DNA from: Rheinheimera soli
GTDB taxonomy: Bacteria > Pseudomonadota > Gammaproteobacteria > Enterobacterales > Alteromonadaceae
Length of the DNA stretch: 64,000 nucleotides
NCBI RefSeq assembly: GCF_021290985.1
Contig: NZ_JAJOYU010000011.1
Coordinates: forward strand, 78,353-142,352
Direction of reading: 5' to 3'
This document shows, piece after piece, positions 17,614-25,890 of the stretch. Both the position numbers and the translations under genes were made by a program. Position 1 is the first letter of the stretch; each line of letters starts with the position of its first letter. The notes below the pieces were generated by a model. The model ran no database searches and was not told the DNA's origin. It was given only the letters and a program-made list of their open reading frames with translations.

Positions 17614-18141
17614 ATGCGTTTTATAAAATCAGCTGTAGTGATGCTTTCCCTACTTGCCATGAGTGCTGCAATGGCAGGTGAAGTAAAAGTGGAATACAAA
17701 GACTATAAAAAGTTTACTGATATGAAACCAGCTAACGAAGTCCGTGGCGCCTATGAAAAAAGAACTATGGCCAGCTTCGATAAAATGTTTGCAGACTTAG
17801 CAAAAGAATTACCAGAAGGTTACAGCTGGGATATCGTAGTCACAGATATAGATTTAGCAGGTGATGTGAACCATATGTTCACTCAGACAGGTCAGCAAAT
17901 CCGTGTGATCAAAGAGGTCTTTATTCCACGCATCAATTTCAGTTATACCCTGCTTGATCAAAACAAGACGGTTGTAATGGAAGAGAAAGATCTGAAATTA
18001 AAAGATATGAGTTTCATGAGCAGAATTGGTACGAGCAGAGCGGATCAGGCTCTTGAGTTTGAACGTGTCATGTTAGAGCGTTGGTTTAAAGACAATATCA
18101 AACCTGTAGTGGCTTCACATCAGCAAAAAACGGCTAAATGA
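17614..18141 (+). CDS. Exported DUF3016-family protein
   Basis: A 175-residue protein with a signal peptide (1-21, MSAAMA cleavage) and a mature domain beginning VKVEYKDYKKFTDMKP, the pattern of DUF3016 proteins common in Alteromonadales and Xanthomonadales. The family has no known function. The ATG at 17614 follows AAGAGG and starts the signal peptide; a longer in-frame start at 17584 is not convincing. The stop overlaps by 8 bp the end of the convergent small gene on the other strand. Confidence 0.82.
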   Translation: MRFIKSAVVMLSLLAMSAAMAGEVKVEYKDYKKFTDMKPANEVRGAYEKRTMASFDKMFADLAKELPEGYSWDIVVTDIDLAGDVNHMFTQTGQQIRVIKEVFIPRINFSYTLLDQNKTVVMEEKDLKLKDMSFMSRIGTSRADQALEFERVMLERWFKDNIKPVVASHQQKTAK

Positions 18142-18433
18142 GATTAGCAATTTCTCTGTAAATGGCAACGGCCTCCTCCCGGCTTAACTGGCCACTGGAG
18201 GCTGCTTTTCCTATAGTGCTTGTTACCCGAATAGAATCCTGTCGGGTTTCTTCCTTCTGCGGTTGCTCTTGTGGCAAGCTGGAGATTGTTTGCTGCAATT
18301 TGTTTTGCTGTAATGTGGGTTTCAGCTCCCTTGAGAGCAAAGATCCAGGATTAGGGCGCGACGGAGTGCCGGACAAGGCTGATTGCCGAGCTTCCTGTTT
18401 GATGCTGTCTAATGACGTTGTTAAAGTGGCCAT
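18134..18433 (-). CDS. Hypothetical small protein (99 aa)
   Basis: Unrecognised, Ser/Gln/Thr-rich and without hydrophobic segments, so probably cytoplasmic and largely disordered in its first 70 residues; the C-terminus (SREEAVAIYREIANLI) looks helical. The ATG follows GGAGAAGGAG, a strong ribosome binding site, which argues for a real gene. It lies just downstream of another small minus-strand gene (18517-18825), with an 83-bp gap, so the two may be co-transcribed. Its stop overlaps the convergent DUF3016 gene by 8 bp. Confidence 0.62.
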   Translation of the reverse strand: MATLTTSLDSIKQEARQSALSGTPSRPNPGSLLSRELKPTLQQNKLQQTISSLPQEQPQKEETRQDSIRVTSTIGKAASSGQLSREEAVAIYREIANLI

Positions 18434-18516
18434 GGCGTACTCCTTCTCCTCTGTTAGAGTAGTGCAACGGCCTTTTTGCGTTAGAATAGTTTTTTATAAG
18501 AAGGTTAAAAAATAAC

Positions 18517-18825
18517 CTATTTTGTAATGACCTGGCGGAACTCAGCTAAGGTTTTGTGTAATAGCTGAATTTGTTTGACTACTCGCTGCAAGGTGGCGGT
18601 ATTAAACTGCTGAGTTTGACGCATAGCTGCAACCTGTTCAGCTGCTTCGCTTAAATAAGGCATGAATCTGTTGCTGCTGACCTGAAAACTCTTATCGTTC
18701 ACAAAAATAGTCTGATAGTTGCCATGACCTTGTTGCTGGATATCGTCTAAAACTGCGTCGGCATCCAAAGCTTTGCGATACAGATCTTTTAAGTTTTGAT
18801 CCAGTTGTTCCAGTAATTGATCCAT
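18517..18825 (-). CDS. Hypothetical small helical protein (102 aa)
   Basis: Unrecognised. The sequence is Gln/Leu-rich and predicted almost entirely alpha-helical with heptad-like spacing (LLEQLDQNLKDLYRKAL; LQRVVKQIQLLHKTLAEF), suggesting a coiled-coil or small adaptor. There is no signal peptide or Cys. A GGAG site sits 7 nt before the ATG. It may form a two-gene unit with the following 99-residue gene. Confidence 0.65.
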   Translation of the reverse strand: MDQLLEQLDQNLKDLYRKALDADAVLDDIQQQGHGNYQTIFVNDKSFQVSSNRFMPYLSEAAEQVAAMRQTQQFNTATLQRVVKQIQLLHKTLAEFRQVITK

Positions 18826-18948
18826 GATTTTGTCTCCAAAAAATTTTCAGCATTATGCCACAGCCTGCACCAGATGCCGATTGAGCCGGGCAGCTTTTCT
18901 CTGTGAATTGGGAAAGATTGAGGCAGGCGGTTTGTTTTTGTTTTGATT

Positions 18949-18963
18949 TGTTATATTATCTCA
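18949..18963. promoter_or_regulatory. Possible Zur box upstream of the MerC-like gene
   Basis: TGTTATATTATCTCA matches 12 of 15 positions of the recalled gammaproteobacterial Zur core TGTTATAATATAACA. It lies 27 bp upstream of the MerC-like gene, where a repressor would block transcription. It is AT-rich and could be only a -10 region. A zur gene is present at 47169. Confidence 0.35.
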
Positions 18964-18989
18964 CTCCTTAAAAATCGGAGTGTCAATTC

Positions 18990-19385
18990 GTGCTAAGTCA
19001 GGTTCGCAATACGTTGGATAAAGTAGGTATAGCCATCACATCTTTGTGCGCTATCCATTGCATTATGCTGCCTGTATTATTGCCTTTATTACCGCTGTTA
19101 GGCTTAAGCGCCTGGCATAACCATGCCTTTGAGCAGGTTATTTTACTGATCACTATGGCGCTGGGTTTTATTACCTTGTTTGCTGGTTTCCACCGTTATC
19201 ACAAAAAGATTTATCCTTTTTATTCGTTATTTTTAGGTGGTTTTATCTACTGGCAAAAAGATATTTTTGGCCATGACTACGAACATTACATTCTGATTGT
19301 CGGCGCATCTTTTGTGGTGCTGGCGCATATCTTAAATATACGTTTGTGTAATCAGTGCCATAGCTGCGATAGCCATAAACACTGA
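18990..19385 (+). CDS. MerC-domain membrane protein
   Basis: A 131-residue integral membrane protein with four predicted helices and the MerC-type N-terminal motif (DKVGIAITSLCAIHCIMLPVL; CxxxHC in helix 1). The C-terminus ends in a Cys/His cluster (LCNQCHSCDSHKH) that looks metal-binding. MerC proteins move Hg(II), but chromosomal relatives without mer genes are often of unknown metal specificity; with no merA or merP here, zinc or another thiophilic metal is possible. Translation probably starts at the GTG at 18990 (GGAG upstream at somewhat long spacing). A candidate Zur box lies just upstream. Confidence 0.8.
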   Translation: MLSQVRNTLDKVGIAITSLCAIHCIMLPVLLPLLPLLGLSAWHNHAFEQVILLITMALGFITLFAGFHRYHKKIYPFYSLFLGGFIYWQKDIFGHDYEHYILIVGASFVVLAHILNIRLCNQCHSCDSHKH

Positions 19386-19400
19386 TCTTCTTTGACGCTG

Positions 19401-20084
19401 TTACCAGCTTCTGGCTTGCTGCGGATAATTACAAAAAATTCCATCCACACCCAACTGCTGCATCTTTTTTGCTGTATCAGCATCATTGACTGTATACACC
19501 AAAACTTTTAAGCCACGTTGATGCGCGTCCTGTACCATCTCCTGGTTAATAAAACCTTTATCACAGTTCACTGACCATGCCCCCAGCTCTGATGCAAAGG
19601 CGGCGTAATCCAGCGGTAATGAGGCTGTTAAAGCGCCGAGTTTTAAATCAGCTCTTTGGCTTTTAACCTGTTTAAGCAAATGGTGATTAAAAGAAGATAT
19701 CACTAATTTTTGCGGATCTGTATTCAGCTGTGTTTCAGCTTTTTTAAGCAGCTCCAGTAATGGTTTCGCTGTGTCTGCGCCTTTCAGTTCAATATTCAGC
19801 AGCGTCTGATTGTTCACCAGTTGCAGTACTTGCCATAAAGTCGGCACCTGTTGACCAGAGCCTGCGTCCAATTGCTGTAATTGCTTGAGCGTAAAATCCT
19901 GCAACAAGCCTGTGCCATTAGTAGTGCGATTGACATTTTCGTCATGGATCACCACTAACTCGTTTTCGACACAAAACACATCAATTTCAATACCATCAGC
20001 ATTCGCCAACAGAGCTTGTTCTATCGCCAGTAAAGTGTTTTCCGGGTAAAACCCGCTGGCACCACGGTGTGCAATAATCTGCAT
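19401..20084 (-). CDS. ugpQ: Glycerophosphodiester phosphodiesterase (UgpQ/GlpQ-like, cytoplasmic)
   Basis: TIM-barrel enzyme releasing sn-glycerol-3-phosphate from glycerophosphodiesters. The 227-residue protein begins MQIIAHRGASG (catalytic His6, Arg7), followed by PENT, EIDV (metal ligands Glu/Asp) and HDENVNRTTNGTG (second catalytic His). There is no signal peptide, so it is the cytoplasmic type. ATG 20084 follows GGAGAA at ideal spacing; the longer in-frame start is rejected. It lies downstream of psd on the same strand, so phospholipid synthesis and turnover are neighbours, but a terminator separates the two. Confidence 0.9.
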   Translation of the reverse strand: MQIIAHRGASGFYPENTLLAIEQALLANADGIEIDVFCVENELVVIHDENVNRTTNGTGLLQDFTLKQLQQLDAGSGQQVPTLWQVLQLVNNQTLLNIELKGADTAKPLLELLKKAETQLNTDPQKLVISSFNHHLLKQVKSQRADLKLGALTASLPLDYAAFASELGAWSVNCDKGFINQEMVQDAHQRGLKVLVYTVNDADTAKKMQQLGVDGIFCNYPQQARSW

Positions 20085-20122
20085 GTGTATTCTCCGTCGC
20101 CTTGTACAAAAACTAATAGCAA

Positions 20123-20148
20123 TAAAAAAGCAGAGCCAGGCTCTGCTT
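20123..20148 (-). terminator. psd terminator
   Basis: Stem AGCAGAGCC (20129-20137) pairs with GGCTCTGCT (20139-20147); on the minus strand it is followed by a T run, just after the psd stop. Confidence 0.82.
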
Positions 20149-20155
20149 GATTCTA

Positions 20156-21022
20156 TCAATCTTTGGAGACTATCTCGGCAAAAGGCTCGCCCATACGGGT
20201 CACCGCTGTTGGATATTGCTTGTCAGTAAATTCAATCTGACCGGCCTGGAACGCCAGGATCACTGTGGATCCTAGTTTAAAGCGGCCCATTTCTGCACCT
20301 TTTTCCAAAGTAACAGCTTGTGGCCCTGTAGCAGGGTAAGTCCAGCGGAACACATCTTTACCAGCAGGTGGCGTCACAGTACCAGCCCAGACAGTTTCTA
20401 TGCTGGCCACTATAGTTGCGCCTACTAATACCAGTGCCATTGGGCCCAACTCAGTATCAAAAATTGCCACTACACGCTCATTACGGGCAAATAAATCCGG
20501 CACGTTTTCGGCGGTTAGTGGGTTTACAGAAAACAAGTCGCCTGGTACATAAATCATTTCACGTAAGGTGCCTGTTACAGGCATATGAATACGGTGATAG
20601 TCTTTTGGTGCTAAATAAATAGTCGCGAACTTACCACCGGCGTAAGGGGCTGCTGTGGCCGCATCGCCGCCTAATAAAGCCTGCAGAGAGTAGTTGTGGT
20701 TCTTCGCCTGAATAAGCTTGCCGTCCACAATGTCACCCAACTGACTGATAGCGCCATCGACTGGCTGACACACAATGTCAGCGTCAGTAGTGATCGGGCG
20801 TAAACCTTCTTTTAACGGACGGGTAAAAAACTCGTTAAAGCTGGCGTAGTCAGACGCTTTTTCAAATTGGGCCTCGGCCATATTAATTTTATAGGCCTTG
20901 ATAAACAGGCTGATCAGCGCATGGCTGATAAAGCCAAGACGTGCCGCTGCCAGATAGCCAACAAGACGGGATAATAAATGCTTTGGCATTGCGTACTGCA
21001 ATGCAATTTTGACTTGATCCAT
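20156..21022 (-). CDS. psd: Phosphatidylserine decarboxylase proenzyme
   Basis: Inner-membrane enzyme converting phosphatidylserine to phosphatidylethanolamine. The 288-residue proenzyme has the self-cleavage motif LGST (250-253), where Ser252 becomes the pyruvoyl group, plus the Asp in QPVDGAIS (Asp89) and the YHRIHMP His pair (143, 146) of the processing and active site. It is 14 bp downstream of rsgA on the same strand, the same rsgA-psd order as E. coli. Confidence 0.96.
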   Translation of the reverse strand: MDQVKIALQYAMPKHLLSRLVGYLAAARLGFISHALISLFIKAYKINMAEAQFEKASDYASFNEFFTRPLKEGLRPITTDADIVCQPVDGAISQLGDIVDGKLIQAKNHNYSLQALLGGDAATAAPYAGGKFATIYLAPKDYHRIHMPVTGTLREMIYVPGDLFSVNPLTAENVPDLFARNERVVAIFDTELGPMALVLVGATIVASIETVWAGTVTPPAGKDVFRWTYPATGPQAVTLEKGAEMGRFKLGSTVILAFQAGQIEFTDKQYPTAVTRMGEPFAEIVSKD

Positions 21023-21036
21023 GGTGGATTTAAACC

Positions 21037-22080
21037 TCAGGGTTGAAAATAATTCGGTTTGTCCTGCGCCATACTGAGCAGGATTTTATGATAACTGGCA
21101 AAACGTTCCGGGTGAATTTCACCAATACTGACTGCATGTTGCAGCGCGCAGCCCGGATCGTTTAAATGTTTACAGTCACGGAATTTGCAGCGGCCCAGCC
21201 AGTCTTTAAATTCCGGAAAACCTAAAACAATTTGTTCTGGTTCCAAATGCCACAAGGCAAATTCGCGAATACCGGGTGAATCTATTAAATCGCCGCCATC
21301 CGGCAAGTGATACAAACGTGCTGTGGTTGTCGTGTGTTGGCCTAAACCTGAGTTTTCTGACACAGCGCGGGTTTCTACACCCAGCTCAGGCAGCAGGTTA
21401 TTGACTAATGATGATTTACCTACACCAGACTGACCGACAAAAATACTGACGCCTTGTTTCAGGTAAGAATCCAGCTGAGCTGTGCCTTCACCTGTTTTGG
21501 CACTCAGTAATAAAAACTCGTAACCAATGTTTTGATAAATAGCCAACTGCTGATCGACTTCAGCGCGTTGTTCTTCCGTTAACAAATCAATTTTATTCAG
21601 CAGCAACAAAGGTTTGATATGCATAGCTTCGGCCGCTATTAAATAGCGGTCGACAATATTCAGCGAAAATGCAGGTAAAACGGCGGAGACAATAATCATT
21701 AAATCTATATTGGCCGCTACAGGTTTTAAACCATCATAAAAATCCGGGCGCAGTAATACAGACTCACGTTCAGCGACAGCTTCTACTACACCTTCAGGGC
21801 CACCACCAGGTACTTTGGTGCGGCAGAATACGACTTTGTCACCTGTGACTAAGGAGTTGATGGTGCGGCGGATATTGCAACGGAAAATCTGGCCTGAGCT
21901 ATCTTCAATATCGGCATGTTGACCAAAACGACTGATCACTAAGCCATGTTCGGCTTCAGCCAATAAGTCAGAGTCCAACTCTTTTTTGTTGGTTTTATTC
22001 TGAGCCCGGGCTAAACGACGATCCTGATTGGCGGCTATACGTTGATGCTGGCGTTGATTGAGATGCTTTTTTTTGGTCAC
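21037..22080 (-). CDS. rsgA: Ribosome small subunit-dependent GTPase RsgA
   Basis: Circularly permuted GTPase in late 30S maturation. The order of motifs shows the permutation: G4 NKID (162-165) precedes G1 GQSGVGKS (216-223) and G3 DSPG. An N-terminal OB-fold (about 40-110) and a C-terminal zinc motif ([14 protein letters not shown]) are present. The 347-residue length matches E. coli (350). First gene of an rsgA-psd operon, divergent from orn, which acts on oligoribonucleotides. Confidence 0.96.
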   Translation of the reverse strand: MTKKKHLNQRQHQRIAANQDRRLARAQNKTNKKELDSDLLAEAEHGLVISRFGQHADIEDSSGQIFRCNIRRTINSLVTGDKVVFCRTKVPGGGPEGVVEAVAERESVLLRPDFYDGLKPVAANIDLMIIVSAVLPAFSLNIVDRYLIAAEAMHIKPLLLLNKIDLLTEEQRAEVDQQLAIYQNIGYEFLLLSAKTGEGTAQLDSYLKQGVSIFVGQSGVGKSSLVNNLLPELGVETRAVSENSGLGQHTTTTARLYHLPDGGDLIDSPGIREFALWHLEPEQIVLGFPEFKDWLGRCKFRDCKHLNDPGCALQHAVSIGEIHPERFASYHKILLSMAQDKPNYFQP

Positions 22081-22209
22081 TGTGGCCTTGTGCCTTTACT
22101 GTCGCCTGACTGCGGCGGTTTTTACTTTGCTTAAGGCATAGTATGATACCGCTATTCGGGCAAGTTACAAAGCAGCAAAACTGGCTGCAAATAATCAAAG
22201 GTATTAAGC

Positions 22210-22761
22210 ATGGCGAGCAACGACAATAATCTGGTGTGGATCGATCTGGAAATGACAGGTCTGGATCCGGAAAAAGATGTGATTCTGGAAATGGCCACTA
22301 TAGTGACCGACAGCCAGTTAAATATCCTTGCTGAAGGCCCGGTGTTCGCCATTAAAACACCAAAAGAAGTGTTAGACGGCATGGATGCATGGTGCACTGA
22401 AACCCATGGCAAAAGCGGTTTAACCAAACGTTGCCTGGAAAGTGAAGTTGAATTAGCCGACGCTATGGCGCAGACCATCAGCTTCCTGTCTGATTATGTG
22501 CCTGCAGGCAAATCTCCTATGTGTGGCAACAGCATTGGCCAGGACAGACGCTTTCTAGTTAAGTATGCGCCGGAATTTGAAGCCTTTTTCCACTACCGCA
22601 ATCTGGATGTCAGCACTGTGAAAGAGTTGGCCAGAAGATGGTGCCCTGAAGTGACTAAGCTGGTTAAAAAGTCATCAAGTCATTTAGCTCTCGATGATAT
22701 TCGGGAATCTATTGCTGAATTAGCAGTTTATAAAACACATTTTTTCAAAATTCCTGAATAA
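22210..22761 (+). CDS. orn: Oligoribonuclease
   Basis: DEDDh 3'-5' exoribonuclease that degrades di- to short oligoribonucleotides, including pGpG. The 183-residue protein has the exonuclease motifs: Asp12 and Glu14 ([12 protein letters not shown]), the central GQDRRFL segment and the C-terminal [14 protein letters not shown] with the catalytic His and Asp. Divergent from rsgA and followed by the tRNA-Gly genes. Confidence 0.97.
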   Translation: MASNDNNLVWIDLEMTGLDPEKDVILEMATIVTDSQLNILAEGPVFAIKTPKEVLDGMDAWCTETHGKSGLTKRCLESEVELADAMAQTISFLSDYVPAGKSPMCGNSIGQDRRFLVKYAPEFEAFFHYRNLDVSTVKELARRWCPEVTKLVKKSSSHLALDDIRESIAELAVYKTHFFKIPE

Positions 22762-22767
22762 AATCTC

Positions 22768-22795
22768 TTGCAAAGGGCAGAGAATTTTGTAAAAT
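22768..22795 (+). promoter_or_regulatory. Possible sigma-70 promoter upstream of the tRNA-Gly genes
   Basis: TTGCAA, 16-bp spacer, TAAAAT, then a GC-rich discriminator (GCGCGCC) typical of stable-RNA promoters. A hairpin with a T tract follows at once, so the promoter may instead be part of the orn 3' region. Confidence 0.45.
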
Positions 22796-22800
22796 GCGCG

Positions 22801-22837
22801 CCGCTTCGAACGAAAATTCAATTGAAGCGGTGTTTTT
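22801..22837 (+). terminator. Hairpin with T tract between orn and tRNA-Gly
   Basis: CCGCTTC (22801-22807) pairs with GAAGCGG (22824-22830), followed by TGTTTTT. It is probably the orn terminator; if the promoter just upstream is real it would act as an attenuator in the tRNA leader. Confidence 0.5.
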
Positions 22838-22889
22838 AGTAATCTTCTTTATAACCAACATAAAGAACAATGTTTACTAAGAGCAGGAT

Positions 22890-22965
22890 GCGGGCATAGC
22901 TCAGTTGGTAGAGCGCGACCTTGCCAAGGTCGAGGTCACGAGTTCGAGCCTCGTTGCCCGCTCCA
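22890..22965 (+). tRNA. glyV: tRNA-Gly (GCC)
   Basis: Seventy-six bases folding as a standard cloverleaf: acceptor GCGGGCA/TGCCCGC, D arm, anticodon GCC within CTTGCCAAG, T arm with GTTCGAG, and an encoded 3' CCA. Confidence 0.97.
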
Positions 22966-23018
22966 AATCAAATTGGTCCACCAATAACCAGTTTGAAGAA
23001 AATCAGTAATACCCCTAA

Positions 23019-23094
23019 GCGGGCATAGCTCAGTTGGTAGAGCGCGACCTTGCCAAGGTCGAGGTCACGAGTTCGAGCCTCGTTGCCCGCTCCA
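23019..23094 (+). tRNA. glyV: tRNA-Gly (GCC), second copy
   Basis: Identical over its 76 bases to the first copy 53 bp upstream, including the 3' CCA. The two are probably transcribed together. Confidence 0.97.
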
Positions 23095-23145
23095 AATTCA
23101 AAATATCCATGTAAAAACTCCTTATAGCCAAAACAGTTCACCCGT

Positions 23146-23216
23146 GCGGGTATATTTGTGGGAGCGCGACCTTGCCAAGGTCGAGGTCACGAGTTCGAGC
23201 CTCGTTGCCCGCTCCA
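23146..23216 (+). pseudogene. Degenerate third tRNA-Gly (GCC) copy lacking the D arm
   Basis: From the 3' D-stem strand to the CCA this is identical to the two intact copies (anticodon, T arm, acceptor 3' strand). The 5' end GCGGGTA still pairs with the acceptor 3' strand through one G-U pair, but the D-stem 5' strand and most of the D loop are replaced by a shorter sequence, leaving 71 nt. It is probably a pseudo-tRNA. Confidence 0.8.
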
Positions 23217-23352
23217 AATTTCCATTTCATGTATAAAATTCCTTTTCACTTCTATTCTACATTCCAACTTAATTTTTCGCCTTGAACCTAACTTGCTGCC
23301 TGATTTTATTACTGCTATCTTTGCCAGACTAAAACTCACAGGTAAGACCAGT

Positions 23353-23847
23353 ATGAAAGCCATCAATAAACTTGGACGTTATGTTGCCAAAATCAATAAC
23401 TACTCGCCCTGGTTACGCTCGCCTTTATTGACCTTGTTATTTGGTAAAGCTGTGAAGTTTGCCGGTACCGCTTCGGTCAAAGTCGATGTACTCAATTTTC
23501 AGCAGGCGCAGTTAAGTCTGGCCAATAAAACCAAGGTACAAAATCATATAGGTTCTGTGCATGCGGCTGCCATGGCCTTGTTGGGCGAATCAGCCAGTGG
23601 TTTTTTAGTGGGTTTGCATGTGGCCGATGATCGTATTCCGCTGTTAAAGTCTATGCAGCTGAATTATGTCAAACGAGCAACGGGTAAGTTGATCGCGACT
23701 ACGTCTTTAACTGATGAGCAAATTCAGTTTATTCGTGACACCGAAAAAGGCGATATCACTATTGTGGTGAAAATAACCGACGAGGTGAATGTGGAACCTG
23801 TGATTGCGGAGTTTGTCTGGGCCTGGGTACCAAAACAGAGACGATAA
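23353..23847 (+). CDS. DUF4442 hotdog-fold protein (thioesterase-like)
   Basis: A 164-residue protein with the hotdog-fold pattern of the DUF4442/PaaI-like family: an N-terminal helix region (NNYSPWLRSPLLTLLFGK), HIGSVHAAAMALLGESASG as the central helix, and the C-terminal beta strands ending EFVWAWVPKQ. The family is thought to include acyl-CoA thioesterases, but the catalytic residues are variable. The open frame extends upstream through the degenerate tRNA to 23158; ATG 23353 is the sensible start. The following DUF1289 gene begins 43 bp later and may be co-transcribed. Confidence 0.83.
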   Translation: MKAINKLGRYVAKINNYSPWLRSPLLTLLFGKAVKFAGTASVKVDVLNFQQAQLSLANKTKVQNHIGSVHAAAMALLGESASGFLVGLHVADDRIPLLKSMQLNYVKRATGKLIATTSLTDEQIQFIRDTEKGDITIVVKITDEVNVEPVIAEFVWAWVPKQRR

Positions 23848-23889
23848 GCTCAATTGCAGGCTATGATTAACCCAGTAACGGAGACTTCT

Positions 23890-24093
23890 ATGCCTGCATC
23901 ACCTTGTAACCGCATTTGTTGTTTAAACCATTCTGACGTCTGTTTAGGCTGTGGTCGTACTTTGCAGGAAATCAAAGACTGGCATGTGGCTGATCGCACA
24001 CAGAAGTTGGACATCTTACTGCAGGCGCAGCAGCGGCTTAAGGCTCAGCCTCAGTTTGACCTCAGGCGTCCCGCGATAACCCCTTCTGAATAA
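23890..24093 (+). CDS. DUF1289 small Cys-rich protein
   Basis: A 67-residue protein with the DUF1289 signature CNRICCLNHSDVCLGCGRTLQEIKDW, whose four conserved Cys suggest a zinc or Fe-S site. Function is unknown in the family. GGAG lies 6 nt upstream of ATG 23890, which is chosen over earlier in-frame starts. Its last 32 bp overlap the 3' end of the convergent queG gene. Confidence 0.87.
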   Translation: MPASPCNRICCLNHSDVCLGCGRTLQEIKDWHVADRTQKLDILLQAQQRLKAQPQFDLRRPAITPSE

Positions 24094-25201
24094 CCCGCAC
24101 TAAGCGGTCGGTTTGCCGACTTAATAAATTCTGCTGCAGCAGGCTTTTTTTCTGCTGTTGTAGCAAAGCCCACAGAATATGCTCTGACACCAACTCATCA
24201 CTTTGTGGCAGTTGTTGCTGTAAGGCTTCAATAATGGCCAAATCAAAAGGTGCATTACCCAATGCCACAGCTATATTACGTTGCCAGCGTTGATAGCCTA
24301 TTCGGCGAATGGCTGAACCTTCGGTGTATTTTAAAAATTCAGTTTCAGTCCAGTGCCATAAATCCAGCAAGGATTTATTCAGCCACTGTGGCCTGCGCTG
24401 AAAGTCCTGTTCTTGTGTCGTATCAGCGGCTCTGTTGACAGGGCACACCAGTTGGCAATCGTCGCAGCCATAAATACGGTTGCCCAATAAAGGCCGGAAC
24501 TCTTCAGGAATAGCGCCTTGCAGCTCTATGGTCAGATAAGAAATACAGCGTCTGGCGTCCACTGTGTAAGGCGCAACTATGGCCTGAGTGGGACAAATTG
24601 TAATACAGGCGACACAAGTGCCGCAGTCACCTGTGTGGACAGCGTCTACAGGCAAAGGAATATCGACCAACAACTCGCCGAGGAAAAACCAGGAGCCTGC
24701 TTCCTGATTTAATACCAGACTGTGTTTTCCCTGCCAACCTAAACCTGCTTTAACCGCAAGTGGCCTCTCCAGAATAGGGGCTGAGTCCACAAAAGGCCGA
24801 AAACCTAAAGCCCCTAACTCTTTTTCAATACGTTCGCCCAGTTGTTTTAAGCGGTTGCGAATGAGCTTATGGTAATCCCGCCCCAGCGCATAACGGCTAA
24901 TATAAGCCATCGAAGGATCGGCCAGATTTGCTGCAAACTGCGCATGCTCCGGTAAGTAATCCATTCGGGCACTGATGACCCGGATAGTGCCGGGATGCAA
25001 TTCGGCAGGACGCGCTCTTTTCATGCCATGAGCGGCCATATACTCCATTTCACCATGAAAACCGGCATCCAGCCATTGCTGCAATTTTGCTTCTTCCGAT
25101 GTTAAATCTGTATCGGTAATGCCTATCTGCTGGAAGCCAAGTTGCTGGCCCCAGGCTTTTATTTGCTCTGCAAGATGCTGCCAATTGATGCTGCTGGTCA
25201 T
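24062..25201 (-). CDS. queG: Epoxyqueuosine reductase
   Basis: Cobalamin-dependent iron-sulfur enzyme reducing epoxyqueuosine to queuosine in tRNA, the last step of the pathway. The 379-residue protein has the DUF1730 N-terminal region (PELHPGTIRVISARMDY), the catalytic Asp region GFRPFVDSAPILER, and two ferredoxin-like 4Fe-4S clusters (CGTCVACITICPTQAI and CDDCQLVCPVN with an intervening Cys). Divergent from tsaE, as in E. coli. Confidence 0.95.
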   Translation of the reverse strand: MTSSINWQHLAEQIKAWGQQLGFQQIGITDTDLTSEEAKLQQWLDAGFHGEMEYMAAHGMKRARPAELHPGTIRVISARMDYLPEHAQFAANLADPSMAYISRYALGRDYHKLIRNRLKQLGERIEKELGALGFRPFVDSAPILERPLAVKAGLGWQGKHSLVLNQEAGSWFFLGELLVDIPLPVDAVHTGDCGTCVACITICPTQAIVAPYTVDARRCISYLTIELQGAIPEEFRPLLGNRIYGCDDCQLVCPVNRAADTTQEQDFQRRPQWLNKSLLDLWHWTETEFLKYTEGSAIRRIGYQRWQRNIAVALGNAPFDLAIIEALQQQLPQSDELVSEHILWALLQQQKKSLLQQNLLSRQTDRLVRVIQKGLSRDA

Positions 25202-25404
25202 AATAGGATCCGCTGATTTTCGCCGCGCACTTTAGCATAAAAGCCAATCAGGTTTTTGCTTTGTCCACCCGGTATGCTTTTATAGAAAGAAACTGGCTGC
25301 ACTGCGCTGTTTTTGTTAGCATAGCGGCCAATTCATCTGCTGTACTTGAACAGCACGTGCGCTTACAAAATAGTTATGACTGAGATCACTCAGCTTAGGT
25401 ACAG

Positions 25405-25890
25405 ATGACAGCTAAAAGCTACATTTTTCATTTAGCGGATGAAGCCGCTACTTTGGCATTGGCCGCCTTATTTGCACCCCATTTGCGGCAAGGTGCTGTG
25501 CTTTATTTGCAAGGTGATTTAGGTGCGGGAAAAACGACCTTCAGCCGTGGTCTATTGCAGGCTATGGGGCATCCTGGCAATGTAAAAAGCCCAACTTACA
25601 CTTTGGTTGAACCTTACACTATTGCCGATCAACACATATTCCATTTTGATTTATACCGGCTGCGCGACCCTGAAGAGCTGGAGTTTATGGGCATTCGGGA
25701 TTATTTCTCCAAAGGCAATTTGTGTCTGATTGAATGGCCAGAACGTGGTTATGGTTTATTGGCTGATGCCGATTTGGAATTGCAACTGCAGATTGATCAA
25801 AATCAACGCCAGCTTCGAGTGACAGCCAATCAGCCGCAAGCTGTGGTATGGATGGACGCTATCGATCTTCAATGGAGTCAGGCTCAATGA
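25405..25890 (+). CDS. tsaE: tRNA threonylcarbamoyladenosine synthesis ATPase TsaE
   Basis: P-loop ATPase (161 residues) that works with TsaB and TsaD in making t6A37 on ANN-decoding tRNAs. Walker A GDLGAGKT (37-44) and the SPTYTLVEPY and HFDLYRL segments are typical. First gene of tsaE-amiB-mutL-miaA-hfq-hflX-hflKC. Its stop overlaps the amiB start as ATGA, indicating translational coupling. Confidence 0.95.
   Translation: MTAKSYIFHLADEAATLALAALFAPHLRQGAVLYLQGDLGAGKTTFSRGLLQAMGHPGNVKSPTYTLVEPYTIADQHIFHFDLYRLRDPEELEFMGIRDYFSKGNLCLIEWPERGYGLLADADLELQLQIDQNQRQLRVTANQPQAVVWMDAIDLQWSQAQ

Noticed and set aside
23158..23352. N-terminal extension of the DUF4442 protein
   Set aside because: The frame runs through the degenerate tRNA and has no ribosome binding site; the family N-terminus begins at 23353.
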